Shown: positions 1-8,230, counted from the stretch's first letter. The stretch: DNA of 61,830 nucleotides from Clostridium sp. C2-6-12 (GCF_009928485.1 NZ_JAABNP010000035.1:1-61830), one strand, 5' to 3'. Numbers and translations: made by a program. Notes: generated from the letters alone by a model not told the origin.

Positions 1-71
1 AAACTATAGAAATTAATATAATCCGCTTACGCGAAAGCGGCTATGATGTTAGCATAATAAATTAAACTGTC

Positions 72-105
72 AGTGGGTCAATTTTATGTGCAAAAGTGGG
101 TCAAA
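72..105. repeat. Two direct copies of AGTGGGTCAA, IS-end-like
   Basis: The decamer AGTGGGTCAA occurs at 72-81 and 96-105, 24 bases apart. Spaced repeats of this sort are typical of the ends of IS21-family elements, where the transposase binds several subterminal sites. No transposase gene is present here, so this would be a stranded end or one that continues outside the window. A GC hairpin (CCGCTT/AAGCGG) lies just upstream at about 24-40. Family assignment is inference. Confidence 0.35.
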
Positions 106-172
106 AGTACTTGACAATCTACAATGAATTTTAGGCATCATATTTTATCTTTTCATTCGTAATAAAACAAAA

Positions 173-224
173 TGCTCTTTTTACATATTAATAAATTTAA
201 CATTTTTAATATGTAAAAAGAGCA
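173..224. terminator. Perfect 18-bp inverted repeat, terminator-like
   Basis: The arm at 173-190 (TGCTCTTTTTACATATTA) is repeated exactly inverted at 207-224, with a 16-base AT-only loop. The A/T runs lie inside the arms, so either transcript would form a stem with a U-rich side. It may end a transcript entering from either direction. No gene lies directly against it, so it may belong to the mobile DNA remnants around it. Confidence 0.5.
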
Positions 225-350
225 CAATATATAAGAACACTTTATATCTACACAAAGAATTGGTTTAATATTTTAAGCTCATCATTATCAGTATTGCTAC
301 TTTTTGCATAGGAGAGCTACACTCTCCACATGGCCCGAGTTGCCATTATT

Positions 351-447
351 GATGTCGGCGTTCTCGGGAACAGGTCAACTATTTCTGAGTGTTTTTGCGG
401 TATGTGGAAACATATCAACGATTTTGCGGTTCTCGGAAACATATCAA
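351..447. repeat. Three direct repeats of a 28-base unit, IS-end-like
   Basis: Units at 351-378, 391-418 and 420-447 share the pattern TGCGGTTCTCGGAAACATATCAA (core GCGGT-n-GGAAACATATCAA). The first is the most diverged, ending GGGAACAGGTCAA. Tandem subterminal repeats like this are a hallmark of IS21-type element ends. No transposase ORF is present nearby, so I read it as an orphan end. It is a different repeat from the one at 72-105, suggesting two separate element remnants. Confidence 0.4.
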
Positions 448-481
448 TAAGCATCTCATAAAAGTATCATGGGAGAAGGAT

Positions 482-679
482 CTAATACTCCTCGAACTCA
501 TTCATTAAATCTTCTATATATGGGAACAGTGCCTCATCATCAAATCTTCCAAGTCTTCAATGGTTTCTTCTGTCGACAAATCTATATTTTACATCTTTAG
601 TATCAGAGGCTATTTCAACCACATCGACTGAATCTTTAGGCTCTGTTTTAAACCAATATTGATGATTGAACAAAATCAA
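482..679 (-). pseudogene. Decayed ORF with an in-frame TGA, unrecognised
   Basis: On the minus strand one reading frame runs about 65 codons from 679 to 482, broken by a single in-frame TGA at 557-559 and ending in TAG. The part before the TGA reads like coding sequence (acidic, ...DVVEIASDTKDVKYRF...). The part after it continues in the same frame and ends ...YIEDLMNEFEEY. There is no start codon with a ribosome site. Together with the flanking IS-end repeats this looks like the tail of a gene left behind by a mobile element. I do not recognise the family. Confidence 0.35.
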
Positions 680-744
680 AGTGGACACTTGATTCATCCA
701 CTTTTAGTTCGTCTAAGGAATATTACGTAATTACTAGTCTATTT

Positions 745-1614
745 TCAATTCTGTGCATTTTTATTTATAAAAGGTAATATTGCATCTATAAAGGACTGCT
801 TATCCTGCATATAAAGAGCATGCCCAACGCCTTTTATTTCTACATGTTTTACATCATTATTCAATTTCTTAATAAAACCTATATCAGTATCCCTTATTAA
901 ACTTCCTTGACCTGAGTCCCCCTTTACAATTAAAATAGGACATTTGATTAAAGGGAATAATCTTTCCACATCATACTCTTCATAGGTATTATCAAAATCA
1001 TCTATTATAGCACTAAGCATATTAGGGTCATTCTGTTTTAAATTTTCAGCCATAAACTCGAACCAGGGATGATTTTCACCATAAGCCTCTGCCGCTGAAA
1101 CGGTCCCTTCTCTTTCTTGCACTGGAACTTGCATCGCTTTTAATTTTTCCATAATTTCATCTAATGATAGTTTTTTTGACCATTCTCTCCATAGGATGGT
1201 CATTTCCTTCTGACTCTCGGAATGATTCCTTAATACCTCCAATGATATTGGAGAATCTCCTACTATCAATGCCCTTACCTTGTCAGGATAATATGCCGCT
1301 AACAAAATCCCTATTATGCCGCCAAGTGAGTGACCTATAACTATTGTACGCTCTTTAATGCATTTCTCTATAAATTCTTTAACATCAGGTATATAATCTT
1401 GTATTTTATAATTATTTTCTGTGCGACCTGATTTCCCATGCCCTCTAAGATCTAATGCATAGACATGAAAGTCTGCTGATAAATCGTCAATTATATCTCT
1501 AAAACTTTGCCACCTAGAAGATCCACCGTGCAATAGCAATATAGAAATATCTGAAACTCCTTTCTCTACATAGTTCAAATTTACTTTCTCTGTATTAAAG
1601 GTTTTTTCTTCCAT
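745..1614 (-). CDS. Alpha/beta hydrolase
   Basis: A 289-residue soluble alpha/beta-hydrolase-fold protein. LLLHGGSS near residue 27 forms the oxyanion-hole loop (HG). VIGHSLGG near residue 93 is the G-x-S-x-G nucleophile elbow. The catalytic His sits in GVGHALYM near the C-terminus, and an acidic residue is available in KGDSGQG. Length and layout fit the esterase/lactonase/haloperoxidase-like group; the substrate cannot be told. The start is set by GGGAGGGAG five bases before ATG. It is the last gene of the accessory run of small enzymes and has its own spacing from the GNAT gene upstream, so it may or may not be cotranscribed. Confidence 0.8.
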   Translation of the reverse strand: MEEKTFNTEKVNLNYVEKGVSDISILLLHGGSSRWQSFRDIIDDLSADFHVYALDLRGHGKSGRTENNYKIQDYIPDVKEFIEKCIKERTIVIGHSLGGIIGILLAAYYPDKVRALIVGDSPISLEVLRNHSESQKEMTILWREWSKKLSLDEIMEKLKAMQVPVQEREGTVSAAEAYGENHPWFEFMAENLKQNDPNMLSAIIDDFDNTYEEYDVERLFPLIKCPILIVKGDSGQGSLIRDTDIGFIKKLNNDVKHVEIKGVGHALYMQDKQSFIDAILPFINKNAQN

Positions 1615-1647
1615 ATTGCTCCCTCCCGAAATCGAATTGCCGATTTA

Positions 1648-2064
1648 TTATTCACTCAAAGTTTTCTTAAAATAATACTTTGTATTGCCTTCTAAAGGAG
1701 TGTCTTTAACTGTTCCTACAATCTCATATCCATGTTTGATATAAAAATCAGATGCTTGAAAATCAAATGTGTCTAAATGTATTATTCTTACACTACTTTT
1801 TGCAGCTATTAATTCTAATTCTTTTAGAAGCTTACTGCCGTAGCCACATCCTCTTAGCTGCTCGGAAACCCATAAAATTTCAATAAAAATGCTGTTTCCA
1901 AACCTATGGCTTAACAATCCTCCAGTTACCTGGTTATCTCTATCTTTTAAAAGTAATGATATTTCCTCAAAGGATGCATTGACCTTATTCTTATTATATG
2001 AATACAATGAATTTCTAATGTAATCTGCATTTTGTATATCTTCATACACTCTATTTATAAACAT
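1648..2064 (-). CDS. GNAT-family N-acetyltransferase
   Basis: A 138-residue GNAT protein. Strand beta-4 (IFIEILWVSEQLRG) leads into the acetyl-CoA pyrophosphate loop GCGYGSKLLKELE, the family Q/RxxGxG/A signature, and the C-terminal half carries FYIKHGYEIVGT, the usual motif B region. An AAGGAGAG ribosome site precedes the ATG by 7 bases. It would transfer an acetyl group from acetyl-CoA to an amine; the acceptor is unknown. It sits 33 bases upstream of the hydrolase on the same strand, so the two may be cotranscribed. A second, unrelated GNAT gene lies just upstream. Confidence 0.8.
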   Translation of the reverse strand: MFINRVYEDIQNADYIRNSLYSYNKNKVNASFEEISLLLKDRDNQVTGGLLSHRFGNSIFIEILWVSEQLRGCGYGSKLLKELELIAAKSSVRIIHLDTFDFQASDFYIKHGYEIVGTVKDTPLEGNTKYYFKKTLSE

Positions 2065-2149
2065 TTAGTTTCTCTCCTTATTATTTATTTATTTTTGCCC
2101 AATGATAATACTGAAATTGAAAGCTAACCTCAAGATTGAAGATGATTCT

Positions 2150-2653
2150 TTAAATTGAGTATAAATAAGTTAATATATTTCTGTTTCTGCTATTATAAAA
2201 ATCTTTTTCTTTTTTCATTCCTATTTTTTCTGCAACTTTCCTTGATGCCTCATGATTATATGGCATATTGGCACATAATCTTTTTATACCTAGGCTAGTA
2301 AAAGCATATTCTTTGCATGCATTGGCTGCCTCAGCGGCAAACCCTCTTTGCCAGTATGGAAAATGAAGTATATAACCTAAATCATTTTCTTCCTTACCAT
2401 CAATTTCTTTAATCATGATTCCGCAATCTCCAATTAACATACCATTGTCTTTTAAAATAACACCCCATCTTCCAAACCCTAATTTACTATATCTTTCAAT
2501 ATTGTCGTAAACCCAGTTTTCAGTCTGCTGTAAAGTGAATGGTACAGGCCAAAAATTCATTGTCATTTGATCTGATAGAATTACACTTAATTCCAGCACA
2601 TCATCCATTGAATATTCTCTAATAATTAATCTTTCTGTTTCGATTATATTCAT
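2150..2653 (-). CDS. RimJ/RimL-type GNAT acetyltransferase
   Basis: A 167-residue acetyltransferase of the RimJ/RimL branch: N-terminal ETERLIIREYSMDD, a middle GDCGIMIKEIDG, the acetyl-CoA loop YWQRGFAAEAANACKEYAF, and the terminal MPYNHEASRKVAEKIGM typical of the family (Asn and Ser for acceptor handling). Relatives acetylate ribosomal-protein N-termini or small amines including antibiotics, so the substrate is open. Start chosen at the ATG eight bases after AGGAGGTG. It lies in the accessory run, about 85 bases upstream of another GNAT gene. Confidence 0.8.
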   Translation of the reverse strand: MNIIETERLIIREYSMDDVLELSVILSDQMTMNFWPVPFTLQQTENWVYDNIERYSKLGFGRWGVILKDNGMLIGDCGIMIKEIDGKEENDLGYILHFPYWQRGFAAEAANACKEYAFTSLGIKRLCANMPYNHEASRKVAEKIGMKKEKDFYNSRNRNILTYLYSI

Positions 2654-3198
2654 TAATGAAACACCTCCTGATAAATTTAAAACACCGATCTCTACATAGT
2701 TAAAGATTACTTGTCATGCACCAAAAGTGCTTGCTTTCATCTTCATTCCATATATCAAGTATTATAGTATAGTGCTTGATAAACTAACAGTCTTTAACTT
2801 TTTGTAATTTTATGGTATAATATATATATAAAGTTACTTCATCATAATATACAATTGTACATTTATTCGACCATACAATATATAAACATACAACTCCAAT
2901 ATCTTGCATAGACTTAATTACTGTTTATATGTTTTCGAGAACAATAAAATAAGGATTTTCTGACATTATCATCTCCAGCAGTGTAGCTGAAAGAAAATCT
3001 CAATGTCTGAAAACCCTTTATTTATAATCAATTTCAGTGGTGCCTATTTCTTAGTTATTAACGCAACCGATTCAATATGCTCTGAGATGACAATAATGAT
3101 ATCACCTGAAGCTGGTATCCCCTTGTTGGAAGTATATCTTTCAAAAAATTTGACAAAACTTATCATCTAGTACAATTTCCATGCCTAAAACCACAATA
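2654..3198. other. 545-base gap: imperfect hairpin and a possible gene-tail relic
   Basis: No intact gene is seen. An imperfect 17-base inverted repeat pairs 2951-2967 (AAGGATTTTCTGACATT) with 3002-3018. On the minus strand, 3048-3110 reads as about 20 codons ending EHIESVALITKK then stop. This resembles the extreme C-terminus (H-[IV]-E-S-V) of TrmA/RlmD-type RNA methyltransferases, but it is too short to prove. A TATAAT at 2815-2820 on the plus strand lacks a convincing -35 and leads into no gene. Confidence 0.3.
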
Positions 3199-3693
3199 TT
3201 AATATCCCTCGACTACTATAACTTCACCTTCTTCAGCAGTTGGGGGTTGAAAATGATCATAATAAGTGGAAGCTGTTTGCTCCGTCAATATGATATCATT
3301 TTGATGATTTCCGTTTCTTTTTCGAATACGTTCCATAACAACTTCCTTAGGTGTCTTTATATAATAGATTTTGGGTTCTATGTCGTATTTCTTTAATAAT
3401 GAAATATATTCATTTCTCATTTCTCTAGACCAAAATGAATAATCGAGAACAATATCAATGTTTTGCATGATAAGTGAAATTAGTTTTTCATCAAGATAGG
3501 TTTTAATATCTTCTAAAACCTCCTGAGGTAAAGGATGTTCTTTCAAACCTCGTTTGAATGATTCTTCATCATAAGATAGTATTGTCATCCCAGTACTTTC
3601 AAATTTTTTTGCTAGTGTTGATTTACCTGCTCCCGCAGGGCCGCACATTAAAATAACTTTACTTTTTGACAAATTATCTACTGTATTTTTCAT
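3199..3693 (-). CDS. P-loop kinase/ATPase of the AAA_33 type
   Basis: A 164-residue single-domain P-loop protein. Walker A is CGPAGAGKST at about residues 17-26. An acidic YSFWSREMRN segment follows DIVLDYS, and the C-terminal part has the LID-like arginine run MERIRKRNGNH. The size and ATP-site fit the small nucleotide/sugar/polynucleotide kinase group (AAA_33), which also contains zeta-toxin-like and resistance kinases. The phosphate acceptor is unknown. The start is the ATG seven bases after AGGAGG. Neighbours are other small catalytic proteins with no common pathway, consistent with an acquired gene cluster. Confidence 0.7.
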   Translation of the reverse strand: MKNTVDNLSKSKVILMCGPAGAGKSTLAKKFESTGMTILSYDEESFKRGLKEHPLPQEVLEDIKTYLDEKLISLIMQNIDIVLDYSFWSREMRNEYISLLKKYDIEPKIYYIKTPKEVVMERIRKRNGNHQNDIILTEQTASTYYDHFQPPTAEEGEVIVVEGY

Positions 3694-3737
3694 TGATATA
3701 ACCTCCTATAACAAACCAAGAAAACATGACACTCTCC

Positions 3738-4322
3738 TTAAGCATTATTACCATTCGCTCTTTTCATGATTTCCTGTACTATTGATGTTTTAGCATTCGC
3801 ATAGTGCTGGACATGCCTCCATTTATTCTTTGCCAAGCTTCGTTTGACTTGTGCATATTTGTCCCGATCAGTATCATTAGTCCGCAACCAATCACGGAAG
3901 CGTAACATTCTATCAATCTCTGATGTGCCCAAACTGAACACATGCAGATTAATATCGGTATCCGGTCCTTTAAACAAACGATGCTCAAACCAGTCAGGTT
4001 CTCGAATCTGTAGCACATATCCGGCCGCTTCCAACACTGGAACGTAGGATGACTCATCAGCAGAATCCTTAACAACCAACAGTATATCGATGATTGGCTT
4101 TGCACAAAGCCCAGGAACCGAGGTTGAGCCCACATGTTCTATTTGCAACGCTTTGCTGCCGAGTACTGAATGAATCCGGTTCGATTCCTGCTCAAACAAT
4201 TCAGGCCAACTTGAATCGTATTCAACAAGAGTGATCGGTGCATTGTGCGGCTTAAGCTCACCAACCGTATTCTTTTGCAACTCATCATCCGTTGTAGGCA
4301 TGGAGGTATTATTAGATATCAT
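3738..4322 (-). CDS. GrpB family (nucleotidyltransferase-like) protein
   Basis: A 194-residue GrpB/UPF0157 protein. The family pattern is plain: VEYDSSWPELFEQE near residue 35, then LQIEHVGSTSVPGLCAKPIIDI (HVGSTSVPGL-x-K-P-x-ID), followed by HLHVFSLG-type and FRDWLRTN blocks. The domain is related to the polymerase-beta nucleotidyltransferase fold and also occurs fused to dephospho-CoA kinases, but its reaction is not established. Codon use and GC look higher than its neighbours, consistent with recent transfer. Start fixed by AAAGGAGTGCGATAAG before the ATG. Confidence 0.8.
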   Translation of the reverse strand: MISNNTSMPTTDDELQKNTVGELKPHNAPITLVEYDSSWPELFEQESNRIHSVLGSKALQIEHVGSTSVPGLCAKPIIDILLVVKDSADESSYVPVLEAAGYVLQIREPDWFEHRLFKGPDTDINLHVFSLGTSEIDRMLRFRDWLRTNDTDRDKYAQVKRSLAKNKWRHVQHYANAKTSIVQEIMKRANGNNA

Positions 4323-4416
4323 CTTATCGCACTCCTTTGCTGCTTATTATCTAGGGTTAAACTTAACTACTATTTTTTCTTTGCGATATAAAATACATAA
4401 CTGTAATAATCTACTA

Positions 4417-4911
4417 CTAATCTAAAATAAAGCGATTATAAGCTATCCTTTTTCCTGTGTTTGTTTTAAAGTTTTCATCTATACACTTTTTTATCTTTTC
4501 CTGTTCTTTTTCTTTATCCATAACCGTTAAATTTTCAAGCAAATCAGCTTCCCATTGTATTTGAAAATCAAGTCCATCAATTTTAGATGGAGTATGATGG
4601 TTGCCTATTATAAAGCATATTCTATCAATATTTTTGTTATAGCCTACCTTTTTTAATATTTCTTTCGCTACTTCTGGTCCTTCCTTTTCTTGATAGACAC
4701 CATCAATAGAACCGTATTTTTTTTGTGCTTCAACCGCACCAATATCATGTAGTATAGCAATAATACTGATGAATTCTTTTTCTTCCTCTCCGATATTTTC
4801 TCCTTTCATTATATCTTCTGCATTTTTCAAAACTTTGAGAGTATGCTCTATGCCAAAAGGAATTTCTTTGAATACTTCTTTCATCTCTATAATAATTTTT
4901 TCTTTAAACAT
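4417..4911 (-). CDS. HD-domain phosphohydrolase-like protein
   Basis: A 164-residue HD-superfamily protein. The metal-binding HD doublet is in IAILHDIGAVEA at about residues 52-63. An upstream His (GIEHTLKVL) and the downstream IIGNHHTPSK plus WEADLLENL supply the other expected ligands (H...HD...H...D). Such proteins usually hydrolyse phosphate esters of nucleotides; the substrate here is not predictable. GGAGG five bases ahead of ATG supports the start. It follows the methyltransferase gene with about 37 bases between them on the same strand. Confidence 0.75.
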   Translation of the reverse strand: MFKEKIIIEMKEVFKEIPFGIEHTLKVLKNAEDIMKGENIGEEEKEFISIIAILHDIGAVEAQKKYGSIDGVYQEKEGPEVAKEILKKVGYNKNIDRICFIIGNHHTPSKIDGLDFQIQWEADLLENLTVMDKEKEQEKIKKCIDENFKTNTGKRIAYNRFILD

Positions 4912-4948
4912 AAATTACCTCCATTTATACCTTATAGGTGTTTTAGTT

Positions 4949-5689
4949 CTATCTATCCACTTTTTTGTTCGCCGATACAATCAGCATCATGGGACGGCGC
5001 ATTTCATCCTGCATCCCCGGAATATCCATCATGTTTTCCGGCGGCTGCGGCTCCACAATATGATTTATTATAAAACCATTTGAAAGCAGTGTATTTAGAT
5101 ATGTGGTCAGTGTTCTATGATATTTTGTAACCTTTTCTCCCAAAAACACAGCTGTCCGTTTGCCCTCATAATAATAATTATCCACCGGAAAATGCAGTAT
5201 TTCTCCTTTTTCGTTATAATGCCAGTCTTGTGTTCCATAGGCAGTAAAAACAGGATGTTCAACCGTAAAAACTAGCTTACCACCAGACTTCAGTATTCTA
5301 TATATCTTTTTTACTAAAATCTCATAATCTGCTACATAGTGAAACGCAAGTGAACTTAATATTACATCAAAACTCTCCTCTGGGAATTCCACATCTTCTA
5401 TAGCACAGCATTTATATTCAACCTGTGGAAAATGTGTTTTTTCTTTGGCTACCTCGAGCATTTTATGAGAAATATCAACACCTACAACAGAAGAAGCACC
5501 GTGTTCCATCGCATAAATACAGTGCCATCCATAGCCGCATCCTAAATCAAGCACACGCTTATCTTTAAAATCCGGCAGCAGCTTTCTCAATGTTTCCCAT
5601 TCTCCTGCACCGGCTAGTCCCTGCTGTGAGCGACTCATTTGACTGTATTTTTGAAAAAATATATTATCATCATATTTGTTTTCTTTCAT
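4949..5689 (-). CDS. Class I SAM-dependent methyltransferase
   Basis: A 246-residue Rossmann-fold methyltransferase of the Methyltransf_11 kind. Motif I is VLDLGCGYGWHCIYA near residue 46, followed by VVGVDISHKMLEVAKE (acidic end of beta-2), then DVILSSLAFHYVADY (motif IV) and ILKSGGKLVFTVEHP. The methyl acceptor is unknown. Its first 20 bases overlap the end of the nucleotidyltransferase gene, so translation is probably coupled and the two products may act in the same process. Confidence 0.8.
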   Translation of the reverse strand: MKENKYDDNIFFQKYSQMSRSQQGLAGAGEWETLRKLLPDFKDKRVLDLGCGYGWHCIYAMEHGASSVVGVDISHKMLEVAKEKTHFPQVEYKCCAIEDVEFPEESFDVILSSLAFHYVADYEILVKKIYRILKSGGKLVFTVEHPVFTAYGTQDWHYNEKGEILHFPVDNYYYEGKRTAVFLGEKVTKYHRTLTTYLNTLLSNGFIINHIVEPQPPENMMDIPGMQDEMRRPMMLIVSANKKVDR

Positions 5690-6539
5690 CTGAATTCCCC
5701 TCGTTTAAAAAGTTATTTATCTCCGTTGCAATTTTTTTCACTTCTTTATAAAGCTTCTCGGTCATATCGTAGCATTCAAAAAGTGAAAGACCGAGTACTT
5801 CAAAAATATGATTAACCCTTTCGGCATATTTTTCAGGTTTATATTCAAAAGTTTCAAGCAGTTTTATAGCTTTCTTTTCGTTAATGCAATAAGCATTATT
5901 GCATGCAAATAGTACTTGATTTAAGCATGAAATAATACGAAAAACATGGCCTGCAATATAATATTTATCCTCTGCTCCCGCATTTGCTTTTACAAACATT
6001 AAAGAGAACTCTGCTTCAAATATAAAAAAGTTTATCAAGCTCTTCTTTAGAGCACCAGGGTAAATTTCTGCCTGATTTTTTAATTCGCATAAGCTTTCAT
6101 TCTTAGCATATTGTATCTTGCTGATCGCCAATTCTCCACGATACATAGCACTTATATAACCATGGGGATGCCCAGTCTGATAATTGGCAGTAACAATTCC
6201 TTGCTCCGTATCTTTGATTATTTGTTCCACCCGTTTTATATCACGTAAAATCAAGTCAACATGATACCCGTTTATAACTAACCATCCGCCGCCATTAACC
6301 CAATCACCCCACGCTCCGGGAGGTACAACAAGGTCGTTTCTATTCTCATCATCCAATTCTGTAGCAATTTGATTAATCGCTGTCAGGTCAAATGATTCTG
6401 AATTGTAATAGATTCCGATATCTATATCAGAATCCTCTGTATGGGTGCCTCTTGCACGTGAGCCCCCTAATACAATGCCTTCTATGCAAGGCAAAGAAGA
6501 TAATTTCTCTGTTACTATTTGAATTACATTATCTACCAT
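5670..6539 (-). CDS. Nucleotidyltransferase (MNT/aminoglycoside-type)
   Basis: A 289-residue protein with an N-terminal polymerase-beta-type nucleotidyltransferase domain: IVLGGSRARGTHTEDSDIDI near residue 22 is the GS-x(n)-D-x-D metal/nucleotide site, and VDLILRD near 110 gives the third carboxylate. The helical C-terminal half resembles the acceptor-binding part of aminoglycoside nucleotidyltransferases and related proteins. Substrate unproven; an antibiotic-modifying role is possible but not shown. AAAAGGAG nine bases before ATG fixes the start. It overlaps the downstream methyltransferase by 20 bases. Confidence 0.75.
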   Translation of the reverse strand: MVDNVIQIVTEKLSSLPCIEGIVLGGSRARGTHTEDSDIDIGIYYNSESFDLTAINQIATELDDENRNDLVVPPGAWGDWVNGGGWLVINGYHVDLILRDIKRVEQIIKDTEQGIVTANYQTGHPHGYISAMYRGELAISKIQYAKNESLCELKNQAEIYPGALKKSLINFFIFEAEFSLMFVKANAGAEDKYYIAGHVFRIISCLNQVLFACNNAYCINEKKAIKLLETFEYKPEKYAERVNHIFEVLGLSLFECYDMTEKLYKEVKKIATEINNFLNEGNSDERKQI

Positions 6540-6554
6540 ACGAACACACTCCTT

Positions 6555-7559
6555 TTATCGATTAAAGACAAAATACTTGTCTCCTCTCTTTTTCTTTCCG
6601 TAGTTCTTCGGGAAGTAATCCTTCCCGAGCTGCCAAACATACTGGTCGATTTGCTTCAGGCTAAATTTATCCAAGCCATAGAAGGCACGGAAATCAATCA
6701 GTATACCTTTGAATTTAACATAGTCTTTCAAATCACCATCTTGGAAATCTGAGAAGCTATCACGATTTCTAAAATAGCGAAGTACCTCATCGACGTAGCT
6801 GTCATAAATCGGATAATCAAGTGGATTGTGATGGCTACAATACTTTGTGGCAAAGGAGTAAAAACTCTTCTCTGTATCACCGATAGGTACATACTGGATA
6901 TCTCCAACAAGAGTAACATCACCAGCCTTAAGCCTCGCATCAATATCCAAAGCGCATATGTGCTTAGCTACTGGATAGATTGAGAAAATATTCGTACTAT
7001 AAAAATCATTAAGCGTTGATGCCTTCAAAAGAACATCGATTATGTCTGTATTCTTCGGGCATAGCTCAAAGAACAGTTTATTAAGTGCATCCTCCTGCAG
7101 GTGGTAGTTCTCAAGGCCATCCAACTTAGCAAGATAAAACTCCACCTGCTCAATTGATGGATCAGGAACATCAACATCCATTTTCTTCTTACGAGTATAT
7201 GTACGATTAGCAGTATTTTCATGCTTGGGCGTTGATCGCTCGGCAGCTCCATCAGAAGCTAAGAGTAAACGGAACCTTCTTAGATGAGACAAGTAACTAT
7301 TAACAAGTGATTTAACATTGCCGGTCGAATTCTCAGAAAGAGCCTTTATTAAGGAATTCTTCGCCTCATTCTCGAAATCAGTAGCAGTCACTGTATTCCA
7401 GAACAGGTCTTTGCTCCCTTTCCTCCAAAGGTAGAAGGTGTCTGTGTAAGCAGTATTGATTGTTAACTTTGAAATGTTCTGGCTATATAAGAATTCTCTG
7501 TATAAAGAACGCAGTTCATCATATGATAAATCTTTCATTTTGTTTATATTCAAAGTCAA
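6555..7559 (-). CDS. Unrecognised protein, second gene of a two-gene module
   Basis: A 334-residue protein I cannot assign. It is soluble with no signal or membrane segment. A basic linker (TYTRKKKM) near residue 120 divides an N-terminal helical part (about 1-115) from a C-terminal part. The latter holds a conserved-looking stretch, FATKYCSHHNPLDYPIYDSY at about residues 237-256, and ends in a Lys-rich tail. Its TTG at 7559 is too close to the GGGGG ribosome site; the in-frame TTG at 7553, seven bases downstream of it, is a better start. It follows the ribbon-helix-helix-like gene by 28 bases and is probably cotranscribed with it. Confidence 0.55.
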   Translation of the reverse strand: MTLNINKMKDLSYDELRSLYREFLYSQNISKLTINTAYTDTFYLWRKGSKDLFWNTVTATDFENEAKNSLIKALSENSTGNVKSLVNSYLSHLRRFRLLLASDGAAERSTPKHENTANRTYTRKKKMDVDVPDPSIEQVEFYLAKLDGLENYHLQEDALNKLFFELCPKNTDIIDVLLKASTLNDFYSTNIFSIYPVAKHICALDIDARLKAGDVTLVGDIQYVPIGDTEKSFYSFATKYCSHHNPLDYPIYDSYVDEVLRYFRNRDSFSDFQDGDLKDYVKFKGILIDFRAFYGLDKFSLKQIDQYVWQLGKDYFPKNYGKKKRGDKYFVFNR

Positions 7560-7587
7560 ACCCCCTTTACTTTACTCTTTGCTCCTT

Positions 7588-8100
7588 TTAATTACAAAAA
7601 CTCGATTTATATTTCATCAGTGTATCTTCTACCTCGTGCCAAATTGTTACCGTTTCACCGTCATCCTCAAATACTTTACCGTGACTTTTAGGTCCATCCA
7701 ACTTCATCTGTGAGTAATTATTCTTAAAAGTGGGCACATACAGTTCTGGGTTGTTTTCGTCACTGCATAAACGCTCCATCATATTTATGGTAGCACGACC
7801 TGTGGCAGCCACTGCCTTAAAATAAGCACGAATGATTTTGTGGTTATATTGATTCGGCTTTATAGCCCATACTGGGATTCGTTGATTTGCTTTTCCGTAA
7901 AAATCCTTGTTTGTATCTTCATTCTGTTTTGCTACAGTTTTTGGGTTATAGGCTTGTGATGCCTTTTCAAAAGTTTTTGCAATATACCAACGCATACAAC
8001 TTTCCACTGCAGCATCTTTTGTTTCATTTGTTAAATTCAATGCGATGCAGAATTTTTCATACACATCTGCATCTACTGTAAAGGTCACGCTCTTACTCAA
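7588..8100 (-). CDS. Ribbon-helix-helix-like DNA-binding protein with C-terminal extension
   Basis: A 170-residue protein. Its first ~50 residues (VTFTVDADVYEKFCIALNL, then TNETKDAAVESCMRWYIAK) have the beta-strand/two-helix pattern of RelB/DinJ/Arc-type ribbon-helix-helix dimers. The C-terminal 120 residues are an unrecognised, charged domain ending WHEVEDTLMKYK. A TTG start eight bases after GGAGG is best supported. A good promoter with three ACTAAT repeats lies just upstream (8132-8176), as expected for an autoregulated DNA-binding protein. It heads an operon with the unknown gene at 6555-7559; the pair may be a toxin-antitoxin or defence-type module, unproven. Confidence 0.55.
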   Translation of the reverse strand: MSKSVTFTVDADVYEKFCIALNLTNETKDAAVESCMRWYIAKTFEKASQAYNPKTVAKQNEDTNKDFYGKANQRIPVWAIKPNQYNHKIIRAYFKAVAATGRATINMMERLCSDENNPELYVPTFKNNYSQMKLDGPKSHGKVFEDDGETVTIWHEVEDTLMKYKSSFCN

Positions 8101-8131
8101 AGTTTACACCTCCGCTATTACTCTATAGAAA

Positions 8132-8176
8132 ATTATACCACTAATTTATATTTTGTAAATACTAATATACTAATTT
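8132..8176 (-). promoter_or_regulatory. Promoter and repeated operator of the RHH-type module
   Basis: On the minus strand TTTACA (8154-8159) and TATAAT (8132-8137) are separated by 16 bases. ACTAATTT occurs at 8140-8147 and 8169-8176, with ACTAATAT between at 8161-8168 (plus-strand reading). The repeats lie in the spacer and immediately upstream of the -35, the position expected for autorepression by the ribbon-helix-helix-like product encoded directly downstream. Operator role is inference. Confidence 0.6.
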
Positions 8177-8203
8177 GTATTGACTCATAGAAGTAATATG
8201 AAA

Positions 8204-8230
8204 AACACCCTGCATTTCCGGCAAGGTGTT
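8204..8230 (-). terminator. Terminator-like hairpin between IS3 and the RHH module
   Basis: Read on the minus strand, AACACCTTGC and GCAGGGTGTT form a stem with one mismatch and a 7-base loop, followed by TTT. It would stop transcription entering the RHH module from the insertion-sequence side. Confidence 0.45.

Noticed and set aside
351..447. A short CRISPR array
   Set aside because: Only three diverged units, the shared cores separated by unequal spacers (about 2-12 bases), with no unique 30-40-base spacers and no cas genes anywhere in the window.
3048..3110. Relic of an RNA methyltransferase C-terminus (EHIESVALITKK)
   Set aside because: Only about 20 codons, no wider similarity visible; kept as a remark, not called as a gene.
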